Source: Spartobacteria bacterium | GTDB lineage: Bacteria > Verrucomicrobiota > Verrucomicrobiia > Chthoniobacterales > Chthoniobacteraceae | Length of the DNA: 7,075 nt | NCBI GenBank assembly: GCA_025355595.1 | Contig: JANXZI010000469.1 | Span: 1-7,075, forward strand | Reading direction: 5' to 3' | In this document: positions 1-6,744 of the stretch, in pieces | How the letters are laid out: every line of letters starts with the position of its first letter | Numbering within the stretch: position 1 is the first letter of the stretch | Position numbers and translations under genes: made by a program | Notes under the pieces: generated by a model | Database searches by the model: none | Seen by the model: the letters and a program-made list of their open reading frames with translations, nothing else | What the model was told of the DNA's origin: nothing

Positions 1-2
1 CG

Positions 3-2489
3 GGCGAAATCCTGCTAAAGGTCGAATGCGACTTCGACAACAAGGTCGGCAGGCTCGACGTGATCACCGCGGCGCGACCCGTGAGCGTGGGCGACCGCGT
101 CGTGCCGACAGGATCGAGTTGCGAGCTGAAGGACGGCGACTTCATCCGCATTGATGCCGGGCAGGGCCTGCGCTGCGACTTCAGCGAGCGAATCATCGAG
201 GAGGAGCGCAACATCGTGTCCTCGCTCGAACTGAGCGACATCACCTGCATCTTCGGCGACAAGACGTTCGGGCTCGACGGGATCAATTTCCGCCTCACGC
301 GCGGCGACATCGTGTGCGTGATGGGCGGCAGCGGCTCGGGAAAAAGCACCCTGCTCCGCGCCATCGCGGGCCGGCTCCCGCCCTCGCGCGGAAAGATCCT
401 GCTCAACGGCCAGGAGCTCTACGACAACCTCGAAAAGTTCAAGCGCTTCATCGCATTCATCCCGCAGGATGACGCGTTCGACGACCACCTCACCGTCGAG
501 GAAAACCTGAGCTACGCCGCCGCCATCCGCTCGCCGCACCTCGGGAAAAGTGACCGCCGCCGTCGCGTGGACAGCCGGCTCGTCGAGCTCGGGCTCAGCG
601 AGCGGCGTGATGTCACCGTCGGCTCCGTGGAGGACAAGACGCTCTCCGGCGGCGAGCGCAAACGGCTGAACATCGGCCTCGACATGATCAGCTCGGCGGA
701 CATTTTTCTCTTCGACGAGCCGACGAGCGGGCTGAGCTCGAAGGACAGCGAGCACGTCATCGAGATCATCCGAGGGCTGTCGCATAACAAGATCGTCCTC
801 GTCGTGATCCACCAGCCGAGCGCGCGGCTCTTCCACATTTTCAACAAGGCCATCCTGCTCGACCGCGGAGGCAAGTTCGTCTTCGGCGGCACGCCCGACG
901 AGATGATGCGTTATTTTTCCGAGGCTGCGACGGAGGAAAACGTGACCGTCCATGGTGTGAAGAGCGAGGGAGGCAGCCCCGAGTTCTGCTTCGACATCCT
1001 GGAGACTCCGCTGCACGACCTGAGCGGCGAGGTGATCCTCGAGGAAAGCAGCAATGGCCAGATGCTCCCCGCCCGCAGGTTTTCGCCGGACTTCTGGCGC
1101 GACCGCTACGAGACATACCGGCTCACGCAGGAGATGAAACAGGTGTCGCTGCGCAAGCAGGCGCCCCCGGCGACGAGCACGGGCGCGACGCAAATCATCG
1201 AGCCGCGACGTCAGCCCACCGCCCCGAAGATCCGCTGGCGCGAGGAATGGCTGCAATTCCACGTGCTGCTGCGGCGCGCATTCCTCTCGAAGCTCCGCAA
1301 TGTCGGGAGCATGCTCGTCACGCTGATTGCGCCGCCGCTGCTCGCGCTCATCGTCGGGTGGGCGCTCTACTTCACGGAGGAAAACGACCGGCCTTACGTC
1401 TTCGCCTCGGCATTTCACATCCCGACCTACATCTTCATCAGCCTGCTCGTCGCGCTCTTCCTCGCGCTGATGAACAGCGTGGAGGACATCATCCGCGACC
1501 GCACGATCCTCCAGCGCGAGCGGAACCTCGACGTGCGCATCGCGTACTATGTCACGGCAAAATTTCTGACGCTGTGCGTTTTCTCCGCGGCGCAATGCAC
1601 GCTCTTCATCCTCGTGGGGAATGCGGTCCTCGAGATTCGCGGGATGTTCGTGCCCTACTTCGTCTGGACATTTTTCACGGCAGTCAGCGGCATCTCGCTC
1701 GGCCTGCTCGTCTCCGCGCTCGTGCCAAACTCGAAAACCGGCGCGATGCTCGTGCCGCTCATCCTGATTCCGCAGCTCATCTTCGGCGGCGCACTTATCA
1801 AGTACGAGGAGATGAACCGCGACCCGAACATCCTCTACACCTTCCAGCGTTGGTTCGCCTCAAAGCGGCAGGCGACGGACATGGAGGGCGACAAAAAGCT
1901 GAGCGTGCCATTCATCAGCAAGCTCGTCGCCACGCACTACAGCTACGAGGCGCTCGTGGCCGCGCAGGCCAAGATGAATCCCCTCGCCAGCCGGCAGGCG
2001 CGGCTCCAGCAGGTCATCGAGGCGCTCGCCGCGAAACAGGATCGCACGGAGACGGAGGACGAGCGGCTGGATGATTTGAAGGACACACTCGCGCAACTCA
2101 GCGGACTCGAGGCCGAAAGCGCGCGCGAAGTGGACAAGCGCCTCGGCCGCGTGGACAAAATCATCGGCGGCAAAAAGCCCGTGATGGCCGATTTCCGCGC
2201 GCGACCGTCGGGCGTGACCGCCGACCAGCTCTACTCAAACCAGAAAATCGCCGACATGGTGGCGAAGGCCGAGACCGAGCAGAACGACTACCGGCGCACC
2301 TCGAAGATCAACGTGTTCTTCAGCCCGGAAAAATACCACTTCGCCTTCGGCATCTCGAAATTTTCCTTCGGCGGAATCGCCATGAGCATCTACTTTCGCA
2401 ATGGCATGTTTCTGCTGCTGACCTCCGCAGTGCTGCTCATGATCCTCTGGAAAGTGCTGCGCGTCCAGCTTCGGAAGACCGGCATGTAG
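3..2489 (+). CDS. ABCG-type ABC transporter, ATPase-permease fusion (5' end truncated by window)
   Basis: This is a half-transporter with the ATPase N-terminal to the membrane domain, so it is probably an inner-membrane exporter acting as a dimer; the substrate is unknown. The frame is open to the left edge. A GTG at 60 is an internal candidate start, but the sequence before it reads as coding, so the true start is probably outside. Counting from that GTG, the ATPase has Walker A GGSGSGKST at 89-97, Q-loop Gln136, signature LSGGE at 195-199, Walker B with DEP at 219-221 and H-loop His251. Predicted membrane helices lie near 418-438, 454-474, 502-522, 533-555, 561-580 and 784-802. The RERNLDVRIAYY stretch after helix 2 fits the ABC-2 coupling region. 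The loop between helices 5 and 6 is about 200 residues with a charged, heptad-like stretch near 645-700, much larger than in ordinary ABCG proteins. Residues 1-45 hold an LKDGDFIRI segment resembling the end of an FHA domain (inference). The stop is TAG at 2487. Confidence 0.93.
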   Translation, partial: GEILLKVECDFDNKVGRLDVITAARPVSVGDRVVPTGSSCELKDGDFIRIDAGQGLRCDFSERIIEEERNIVSSLELSDITCIFGDKTFGLDGINFRLTRGDIVCVMGGSGSGKSTLLRAIAGRLPPSRGKILLNGQELYDNLEKFKRFIAFIPQDDAFDDHLTVEENLSYAAAIRSPHLGKSDRRRRVDSRLVELGLSERRDVTVGSVEDKTLSGGERKRLNIGLDMISSADIFLFDEPTSGLSSKDSEHVIEIIRGLSHNKIVLVVIHQPSARLFHIFNKAILLDRGGKFVFGGTPDEMMRYFSEAATEENVTVHGVKSEGGSPEFCFDILETPLHDLSGEVILEESSNGQMLPARRFSPDFWRDRYETYRLTQEMKQVSLRKQAPPATSTGATQIIEPRRQPTAPKIRWREEWLQFHVLLRRAFLSKLRNVGSMLVTLIAPPLLALIVGWALYFTEENDRPYVFASAFHIPTYIFISLLVALFLALMNSVEDIIRDRTILQRERNLDVRIAYYVTAKFLTLCVFSAAQCTLFILVGNAVLEIRGMFVPYFVWTFFTAVSGISLGLLVSALVPNSKTGAMLVPLILIPQLIFGGALIKYEEMNRDPNILYTFQRWFASKRQATDMEGDKKLSVPFISKLVATHYSYEALVAAQAKMNPLASRQARLQQVIEALAAKQDRTETEDERLDDLKDTLAQLSGLEAESAREVDKRLGRVDKIIGGKKPVMADFRARPSGVTADQLYSNQKIADMVAKAETEQNDYRRTSKINVFFSPEKYHFAFGISKFSFGGIAMSIYFRNGMFLLLTSAVLLMILWKVLRVQLRKTGM

Positions 2490-2541
2490 CGGGTGGCGCC
2501 CGCGCCATGATGCGGACTCCTGCCTGCAAACTGAAACGCCC

Positions 2542-2745
2542 TCAGTTCGGCAGATGCCGGAATTCCGCCGGGCCGCATCCATCGCCGCCGGGCAGGAAGA
2601 TCACGGTGGTCTCAAAGGCTCCCGCCCCCGTCTCGCTGCACCCGATCACCGTCGCCTCCATCCTCACCGTTTGCCGCGCGCTCCCTGCGCCACACCATTC
2701 GATGCAGAGCACGATGACGGTTAATACGTCCAGCCTGCGCGGCAT
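2542..2745 (-). CDS. Putative small secreted protein (67 aa)
   Basis: I do not recognise this protein. From the ATG at 2745 it begins MPRRLDVLTVIVLC, a positively charged start followed by a hydrophobic core, with a plausible signal-peptidase site after AGSA near residue 24. The mature part of about 43 residues is predicted to be beta-rich, has two Cys (CSETG and DGCG) and ends in HLPN before a TGA. Codons in the mature part are mostly G or C at the third position, as in neighbouring real genes. The frame stays open upstream to an ATG at 2859, but that extension is Cys/Arg-rich and less protein-like, so the internal start is preferred. No Shine-Dalgarno site is evident. It is convergent with the transporter gene, 52 bp from its stop. 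It could instead be a decayed remnant of a larger exported protein or a chance frame. Confidence 0.42.
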   Translation of the reverse strand: MPRRLDVLTVIVLCIEWCGAGSARQTVRMEATVIGCSETGAGAFETTVIFLPGGDGCGPAEFRHLPN

Positions 2746-2783
2746 TTTGAAAACCGCGCCACGGCGGCCGATTTGCACGCAAC

Positions 2784-2831
2784 TGCATCGCTCCGAGGCG
2801 TTGCGGTGGAGGCACTCCTCGGAGTTCTGCA
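2784..2831. repeat. Imperfect inverted repeat (interrupted 7+4 bp stem)
   Basis: CTCCGAG at 2791-2797 pairs with CTCGGAG at 2818-2824 around a 20-nt loop. Outside a 3x3 mismatch, TGCA at 2784-2787 pairs with TGCA at 2828-2831. It lies between the candidate - strand promoter and the start of the small secreted protein gene, so it would be in that transcript's 5' leader. It could be a leader structure or a protein-binding palindrome. No T-tract follows on either strand, so it is not an ordinary intrinsic terminator. Confidence 0.4.
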
Positions 2832-2877
2832 TACCGATTCTGGGGGTCGGATGACGCATGTCTGCGATGACTCGGGC

Positions 2878-2905
2878 AACCTACCCGACGATCTCCCTGT
2901 GTCAA
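2878..2905 (-). promoter_or_regulatory. Candidate sigma70-like promoter for the small secreted protein gene
   Basis: On the - strand an exact TTGACA (2905-2900) is followed after 16 nt by TAGGTT (2883-2878), which matches TATAAT at only three of six positions. The -10 candidate sits within the short palindrome TCGGG-N7-CCCGA (2872-2888), which could be an operator. The site lies just downstream of the kinase gene and its candidate terminator, where an independent promoter for 2542-2745 would be expected. The weak -10 keeps confidence low. Confidence 0.3.
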
Positions 2906-2915
2906 AAGGCCGCTG

Positions 2916-2943
2916 AAAAAAATTACCATCGCGCCGCTGGCGC
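2916..2943 (-). terminator. Candidate rho-independent terminator of the kinase gene
   Basis: Read on the - strand just after the kinase stop, GCGCC-AGC-GGCGC forms a perfect 5-bp GC stem (2943-2931). Eight bases later comes a run of seven T (2922-2916). The gap between stem and T-run is longer than in a canonical terminator and the stem is short, so efficiency is doubtful. The position 11 bp past the stop codon is right for ending the operon transcript. Confidence 0.35.
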
Positions 2944-2954
2944 ATCCGCCGCGA

Positions 2955-5693
2955 CTATTTCTTTGCCGGAATTTCCGAGGCTGGACCGTCCGGACTCCCC
3001 TTGCCCGGAGGCGAGCCGGGAGGTGCCGGCGGGCTGGGCGGCTTCGCGGGATCACCCGGCAGCTTGCCCTTCCCCGCGCGCTTCTTGTCGTAGTCGGCCC
3101 AGAATTGCGCGACCGGCTCGCTTAGTCCCCGCGCGCTCAGATATTTCAAAGTCGGATGGCCTCGGAGGAATTCGATATTCCTCGCAGTGCGGGGGAGCAG
3201 CAGCCTTTCGAGAGTGCGACATTCCTTGAGCGGCTGGAGATTTGTGAGCTTCACGCAGCCGTCGAGATCGAGTTCCACGAGCGGCATTTTGGTCAGCGGC
3301 GAAATGTCGGACACCCCGGTGCCGCGGAGATTCAGCACTTTCAGCGGCATCTCGGCCAGCGGCGAAAGATCGCTCACGTTCGTGCAGCCGGAGAGCCCCA
3401 GCTCGTGCAATTTCATCCCGCGGAAAATCGCGAGGTCGGAGAAGGTCCGGTCTTCCAAATAAATCACGCTCACGCTGACGACTTCATTGCCGAGCAGCGG
3501 GAGATAGATCGGCGGCGGGAGATGCCGGAGGTCGGCGCTGTAGGTTCCGTCGTCGAGCCGTTTGAAGCGGCCCTGGAGCGCCTTGCCACGCAGAAATTCG
3601 CGCAGCGGCTTCAGCGCGGGATCCTTTTCCATGGCTTCACGCAGCAGCTTGACCGCGCGCGGCTTGTCGGGGCCGAAGTTGTCGGCAAGGTAGGTCGCCT
3701 CGGCTTTGCGACCCTGCCGGAGGAGCGATTCCACGAGCAACTTCAGATCGGCAGTCGTCGGCTCGTGCTCGGCGGGATTTGCTCCATCGGGCTGCATCAG
3801 TTTTTTCGTCAGCGCGAGATTCTCCTTCGCCGAGGCGAGGTTTGGATTGCGCTCCAGCGCGTCCTCGTAGGCTTCCACGGCGGCGTCCCACCGCAGCATG
3901 GTTTGGAGGATGTTGCCGCGCAGGTTGTAGTAGTCCGGCTCGCTCGGGAGTTTTTGGATCGCGGAATCAATCCGCCCGAGCGCGGTGTCCAGTTCCTTCT
4001 TCGTCACGAAATCCTTCGCCTCGTCCGCGAGAAAAGGCGCCACGCCGCGCAGATCCGTGAGAGCCTGCGAGAGCTTTGCCTCGCTCTCCTTCGCCGAGAT
4101 TTCGTTCGTGCGCGCCGTCCGCTCGCTCTCCCGCGCACGATCACGCTCGTGCTTCAGCGAGAGCACGAAGACGGCGAGGGCGGTGTTCAGCAATATGAAG
4201 AAGATCGCAAACAGGACAACGTTCCCCTTGTGCCTCGCACCCCACAGGATGATCTGCCGCGTGATGCCCGCGCGTTCGGCCTTTGGCGCGAAGCCGCCCT
4301 GCCACGAGAGGATGTCCGCCTGAAGCTCGGCGACGGTCTGGTAGCGGACCGCGGGCTCGGTGGCCATGGCCTTCACGACGATCGCGGCGAGACCCTCGGG
4401 CACGCGGCGGCCGGGCAGATGCGAGAGCACGCAGTTCACGCCGTCCGGCCCCGGCTGCGGCGGCTCGTTCTGCCGCAACGGATTGATCGGCTGGCTGAAG
4501 CTCGTGGGATGCACAAACTGCCCGCTGACGATCTGCTCGATCAGCTCGCCAAATTCCTTGCCGGGATACGGCGGTCGCAGCGTGAGGATCGCGTAGAGGA
4601 TCGCTCCGAGCACATGGATGTCACTGCGGGGATCGATCTGGTCGAGATCGCCGCGCGCGGCCTCCGGCGAAATGTACGGCGGTGTGCCGACGATGAGGCC
4701 GTTCAGCGTCTCGAAGCCGCGCAGGTCGGACGCCGGCATCTGCAGAACCGTGTCACCGAGATGTTCCTCGTGCATGCCGCTCGCCATTTTTTTTGCGAGG
4801 CCCCAGTCCATCACGAGCACCTCGCCGTACTTGCCGATCATCACATTGTCCGGCTTCAGATCGCGATGCACGACGCCCATGGAATGCGCGTACGCCACGC
4901 CGTCGCAGATCTTTTGGAAGACGGTGAGCAGCGTCGCGAGCGGGAATTTTTTGATCGCATCCTCCTCGCGCTCGCGGATGCGGCGGAGCACCTGATCCAG
5001 CGTGGTGCCCTTCACGTACTTCATCGTGTAGAAGACCTCGCCAAATTCATCGAGGCCCAGCTCGTACACGGGGATGATGTTCGGGTGCTGGAGCTGCCCG
5101 GTGAGCTGCGCCTCGTCCACAAAGCGCAGCACATTCTCCCGGGAAAACTGGCTCGAGGTCTTGATGACCTTCATCGCGACATTCCGCACGATGCGCAGGT
5201 CGCGCGCCTGATGCACCACGCCCATCCCGCCGCGGCCGATCGTGCCGAGCACCTTGTACTTTTTCCCCTCGAGGATCGTCCGTACTGGCGCGAGCCCGAG
5301 GTCGGGATCCCACAGCGCCGCAGCCAGCATCTCGGAGGATTCCGTCTTCAGCCGGACAAAAAATCGCGCGCTGCCGACCTCGACCTGCTGGTCCGACCGC
5401 ACGCGCGTCGGGAGCTGGATCTGCACCCCCTCGATGAAGACGCCATTCGCCGAGCTGAGATCCTCCACCGTCAGCTCGTAGCCCTGAAAAGTGAGCCGCG
5501 CATGATGCCGCGAGATGCCCTCAGCATCCACGCTGATCTGACATCCCGGATCGCGCCCGATGATGTATTCGCCGTGCCGCAGCGAGAACTTGGCAACATT
5601 TTCGTCGCCAAGGTACACCATCATCTCGGCCTCAATCTCCCCTTGGAGAGGCAGCGCCGATGGCGGTTCCGGTGGCTTCGATTCGCTGCTCAC
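2955..5693 (-). CDS. FHA-domain membrane Ser/Thr protein kinase with TPR, LRR and Pro-rich C-terminal region
   Basis: This is a Hanks-type (PknB-like) kinase that should phosphorylate Ser/Thr in the cytoplasm. Of its 912 residues, 24-115 form an FHA domain (GR 46-47, SRHHA 61-65, NG 83-84), a pThr-binding module. The kinase domain covers about 146-465: GRGGMG at 153-158, VAMK with Lys175, alphaC Glu194, HRDLKPDN at 276-283 with Asp278, DWG at 296-298 in place of DFG, and GTPPYISPE at 336-344. All catalytic residues are present. One membrane helix at about 489-512 is followed by a charged coiled coil (514-545), TPR-like helices (585-630) and leucine-rich repeats of about 21-23 residues (740-855). 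The tail (878-912) is rich in Pro, Gly and Lys. The start at 5693 is GTG without a clear ribosome site; an in-frame TGA lies at 5709-5711, so the gene cannot extend further. ATG at 5624 has GAGG five bases upstream and begins at the FHA domain, so it is a serious alternative. The gene is last of three in an apparent operon. Confidence 0.95.
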   Translation of the reverse strand: MSSESKPPEPPSALPLQGEIEAEMMVYLGDENVAKFSLRHGEYIIGRDPGCQISVDAEGISRHHARLTFQGYELTVEDLSSANGVFIEGVQIQLPTRVRSDQQVEVGSARFFVRLKTESSEMLAAALWDPDLGLAPVRTILEGKKYKVLGTIGRGGMGVVHQARDLRIVRNVAMKVIKTSSQFSRENVLRFVDEAQLTGQLQHPNIIPVYELGLDEFGEVFYTMKYVKGTTLDQVLRRIREREEDAIKKFPLATLLTVFQKICDGVAYAHSMGVVHRDLKPDNVMIGKYGEVLVMDWGLAKKMASGMHEEHLGDTVLQMPASDLRGFETLNGLIVGTPPYISPEAARGDLDQIDPRSDIHVLGAILYAILTLRPPYPGKEFGELIEQIVSGQFVHPTSFSQPINPLRQNEPPQPGPDGVNCVLSHLPGRRVPEGLAAIVVKAMATEPAVRYQTVAELQADILSWQGGFAPKAERAGITRQIILWGARHKGNVVLFAIFFILLNTALAVFVLSLKHERDRARESERTARTNEISAKESEAKLSQALTDLRGVAPFLADEAKDFVTKKELDTALGRIDSAIQKLPSEPDYYNLRGNILQTMLRWDAAVEAYEDALERNPNLASAKENLALTKKLMQPDGANPAEHEPTTADLKLLVESLLRQGRKAEATYLADNFGPDKPRAVKLLREAMEKDPALKPLREFLRGKALQGRFKRLDDGTYSADLRHLPPPIYLPLLGNEVVSVSVIYLEDRTFSDLAIFRGMKLHELGLSGCTNVSDLSPLAEMPLKVLNLRGTGVSDISPLTKMPLVELDLDGCVKLTNLQPLKECRTLERLLLPRTARNIEFLRGHPTLKYLSARGLSEPVAQFWADYDKKRAGKGKLPGDPAKPPSPPAPPGSPPGKGSPDGPASEIPAKK

Positions 5694-5750
5694 AGCGGCG
5701 GCGTGGATTCAGGCATGGCCCAGCATTTCCTCACTGAAGCCGCCGTGGCA

Positions 5751-6062
5751 TCACAGCCCCGGCACCGCAGGCACGGCGGGCGGCACACCCGGCGCTGCAG
5801 GCACTCCCGGAATCCCGCCACCGGCATCGGGCATCGCGCCCGGGATGCCACCGGGAATCCCGCCCGGCGCTCCGCCAGCCGGCGGACCAATATCAGGGAT
5901 CAGGGGGATGGCCGGCGCCTTGATCTCCGGCACTTTCACGGGCGGGGCCTTGAAGGAGTTTTTCCTGTAGGTGAAAACGTCCGAATAAACGGGCTTGCAC
6001 GCGCTGAATCCGAAGATCGTGAGCGCGGTTGCGGCGACGGCTAGGGTGGAACGGGAAGGCAT
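5751..6062 (-). CDS. Small lipoprotein with elastin-like Gly/Pro-rich tail (103 aa)
   Basis: I do not recognise the family. From the ATG at 6062 there is an N-terminal signal sequence ending in FGFSAC, a passable lipobox with Cys22 as lipidation site, giving a predicted envelope lipoprotein. A conserved-looking head (KPVYSDVFTYRKNSF, 23-37) leads into a Pro-rich segment (APPVKVPEIKAPAIPLIP). Residues 58-103 are almost entirely Gly, Pro, Ala, Val and Ile in GIPG/GVP-type units, probably disordered or elastin-like. A longer reading from 6131 would overlap the upstream gene and bury the signal peptide, so the 6062 start is preferred. No clear ribosome site is seen. The gene lies 43 bp after the upstream lipoprotein gene and 57 bp before the kinase gene on the same strand, so co-transcription and an envelope role linked to the kinase are likely but inferred. 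Confidence 0.8.
   Translation of the reverse strand: MPSRSTLAVAATALTIFGFSACKPVYSDVFTYRKNSFKAPPVKVPEIKAPAIPLIPDIGPPAGGAPGGIPGGIPGAMPDAGGGIPGVPAAPGVPPAVPAVPGL
5754..5891 (-). repeat. Low-complexity Gly/Pro (GIPG/GVP) coding repeat
   Basis: This stretch encodes the C-terminal 46 residues of the small lipoprotein. The DNA is an irregular run of GGC, CCG and ATC/GTG-type codons giving GGIPGGIPGAMP and then GIPGVPAAPGVPP-like units. The units are degenerate in sequence and spacing, so it is not a clean tandem repeat. It could still vary in length between strains. Confidence 0.6.
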
Positions 6063-6105
6063 CCGGCCCGTGTACGTGCGGCGCGGAATCGAGTCAACCG
6101 CAGAC

Positions 6106-6612
6106 TCAGCGCGCGTTGCCTTTCGCATCACCTTTCACGGTGACGCGCGTCATCTCAAACGTCCCCCTGTCGTAGCTCGCATCGTAGCACGCGCGCATCG
6201 TCTGGTGGTCCATCGTGCCTTTGCACGAATACGTTCCCGCCCCGATGATCGTGTGCAGCGCGCTCGTGCCCTCAAAGGCGAGCGCGCCGGATTTTTTCCC
6301 CGAAGCCGGCTTCGTCTGCAGCACCACACTGTGCGTGGACGAGAGCCCGTGCCACTTCGCGTGAAAATCCGCGCGGTATGCGGCATGGTCGCCGCGCCCG
6401 CATCCAGGGTTCTCCAGCCTCGTGAGAATGCACCGGAGCTCGCCGCCCCACGCGGAATTTTTTGCACTCGTCCAGCGCCCCGTGTAGGCACCCTCGTGCA
6501 GCAGGTGCTTCACGTCGGCGCGGGATTCGAAGGCAAAGCGCTTCCCGTAGCTCGAACACCCCGCGACCAGCGCGAGCGAAAGGCAGAGGACAGTGCGGAG
6601 GAGATTCTTCAT
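6106..6612 (-). CDS. Predicted lipoprotein, beta-rich, unknown function (168 aa)
   Basis: The ATG at 6612 starts a textbook lipoprotein signal: MKNLLRTVLCLSLALVAGC, with lipobox LVAGC and Cys19 as lipidation site. The mature part has a GAYTGRWTS motif (41-49), then alternating hydrophobic and polar strands ending in GTFEMTRVTVKGD, suggesting a small beta-sheet or barrel domain. Four mature Cys besides Cys19 (61, 71, 130, 142) could form two disulfides, consistent with an oxidising periplasm. I cannot assign a named family. It is the first gene of the apparent operon leading to the kinase, 43 bp before the Gly/Pro-rich lipoprotein. A GAGG about 14 bases upstream is too far for a convincing ribosome site. 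A promoter must lie within 6613-6744 if the operon starts here. Confidence 0.85.
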   Translation of the reverse strand: MKNLLRTVLCLSLALVAGCSSYGKRFAFESRADVKHLLHEGAYTGRWTSAKNSAWGGELRCILTRLENPGCGRGDHAAYRADFHAKWHGLSSTHSVVLQTKPASGKKSGALAFEGTSALHTIIGAGTYSCKGTMDHQTMRACYDASYDRGTFEMTRVTVKGDAKGNAR

Positions 6613-6702
6613 GTGCAGGACGAATACCTCCGCGCTCGCTCCTCGCTAGCAGGAAAATGGATCGCCGCGCAGCCGTGAAGCGCACAAACCAGACGTTCGG
6701 TA

Positions 6703-6730
6703 TTGCGGGCGCATGGCCGGTCTGTAAAGT
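6703..6730 (+). promoter_or_regulatory. Candidate promoter for the tyrosine phosphatase gene
   Basis: TTGCGG (6703-6708) and TAAAGT (6725-6730) are separated by 16 nt. The -35 matches TTGACA at three positions, and the -10 matches TATAAT at four. Transcription would then begin near 6737, only about 8 nt before the GTG at 6745. Such a short leader would fit the absence of a Shine-Dalgarno site. The rest of the 132-bp divergent region (6613-6744) shows no convincing - strand promoter: a TTTACA exists there, but no good -10 lies at the proper spacing. Confidence 0.28.
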
Positions 6731-6744
6731 TCCCGCCCTTCATC

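Noticed and set aside
15..1595. A 526-codon open frame on the - strand opposite the ABC transporter
   Set aside because: It is an antisense shadow. The composition is unnaturally rich in Arg, Asp, Glu and Ala, and the + strand encodes every ABC ATPase motif.
2489..2503. GCGGG-TGGCG-CCCGC hairpin at the transporter stop codon as a terminator
   Set aside because: It has a five-bp stem but no T-run follows on the + strand, and such short GC palindromes are common in GC-rich DNA.
2507..2854. A 115-codon + strand frame just after the transporter stop
   Set aside because: The translation is Pro/Arg/Ser-rich with no signal, domain or membrane feature, and the - strand frame in the same place has a better signal peptide and codon pattern.
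2612..3055. A 147-codon - strand frame overlapping the kinase 3' end
   Set aside because: The translation is Arg-rich and low in protein-like character, and it overlaps the certain C-terminus of the kinase in another frame.
3156..6044. A 962-codon open frame on the + strand opposite the kinase and small lipoprotein genes
   Set aside because: It is a GC-driven shadow of the kinase gene. Its translation is rich in Arg, His and Leu without recognisable domains, whereas the - strand frame has full FHA, kinase and LRR motifs.
6150..6491. Alternative - strand frame (113 codons) within the first lipoprotein gene
   Set aside because: It is an Arg/Ala-rich shadow; the overlapping frame has a textbook lipoprotein signal.
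6613..6744. A - strand promoter (TTTACA near 6730) for the lipoprotein-kinase operon
   Set aside because: The sequence 17 nt downstream (CAATAC) matches the -10 consensus at only two positions, so no site can be named although a promoter is expected here.
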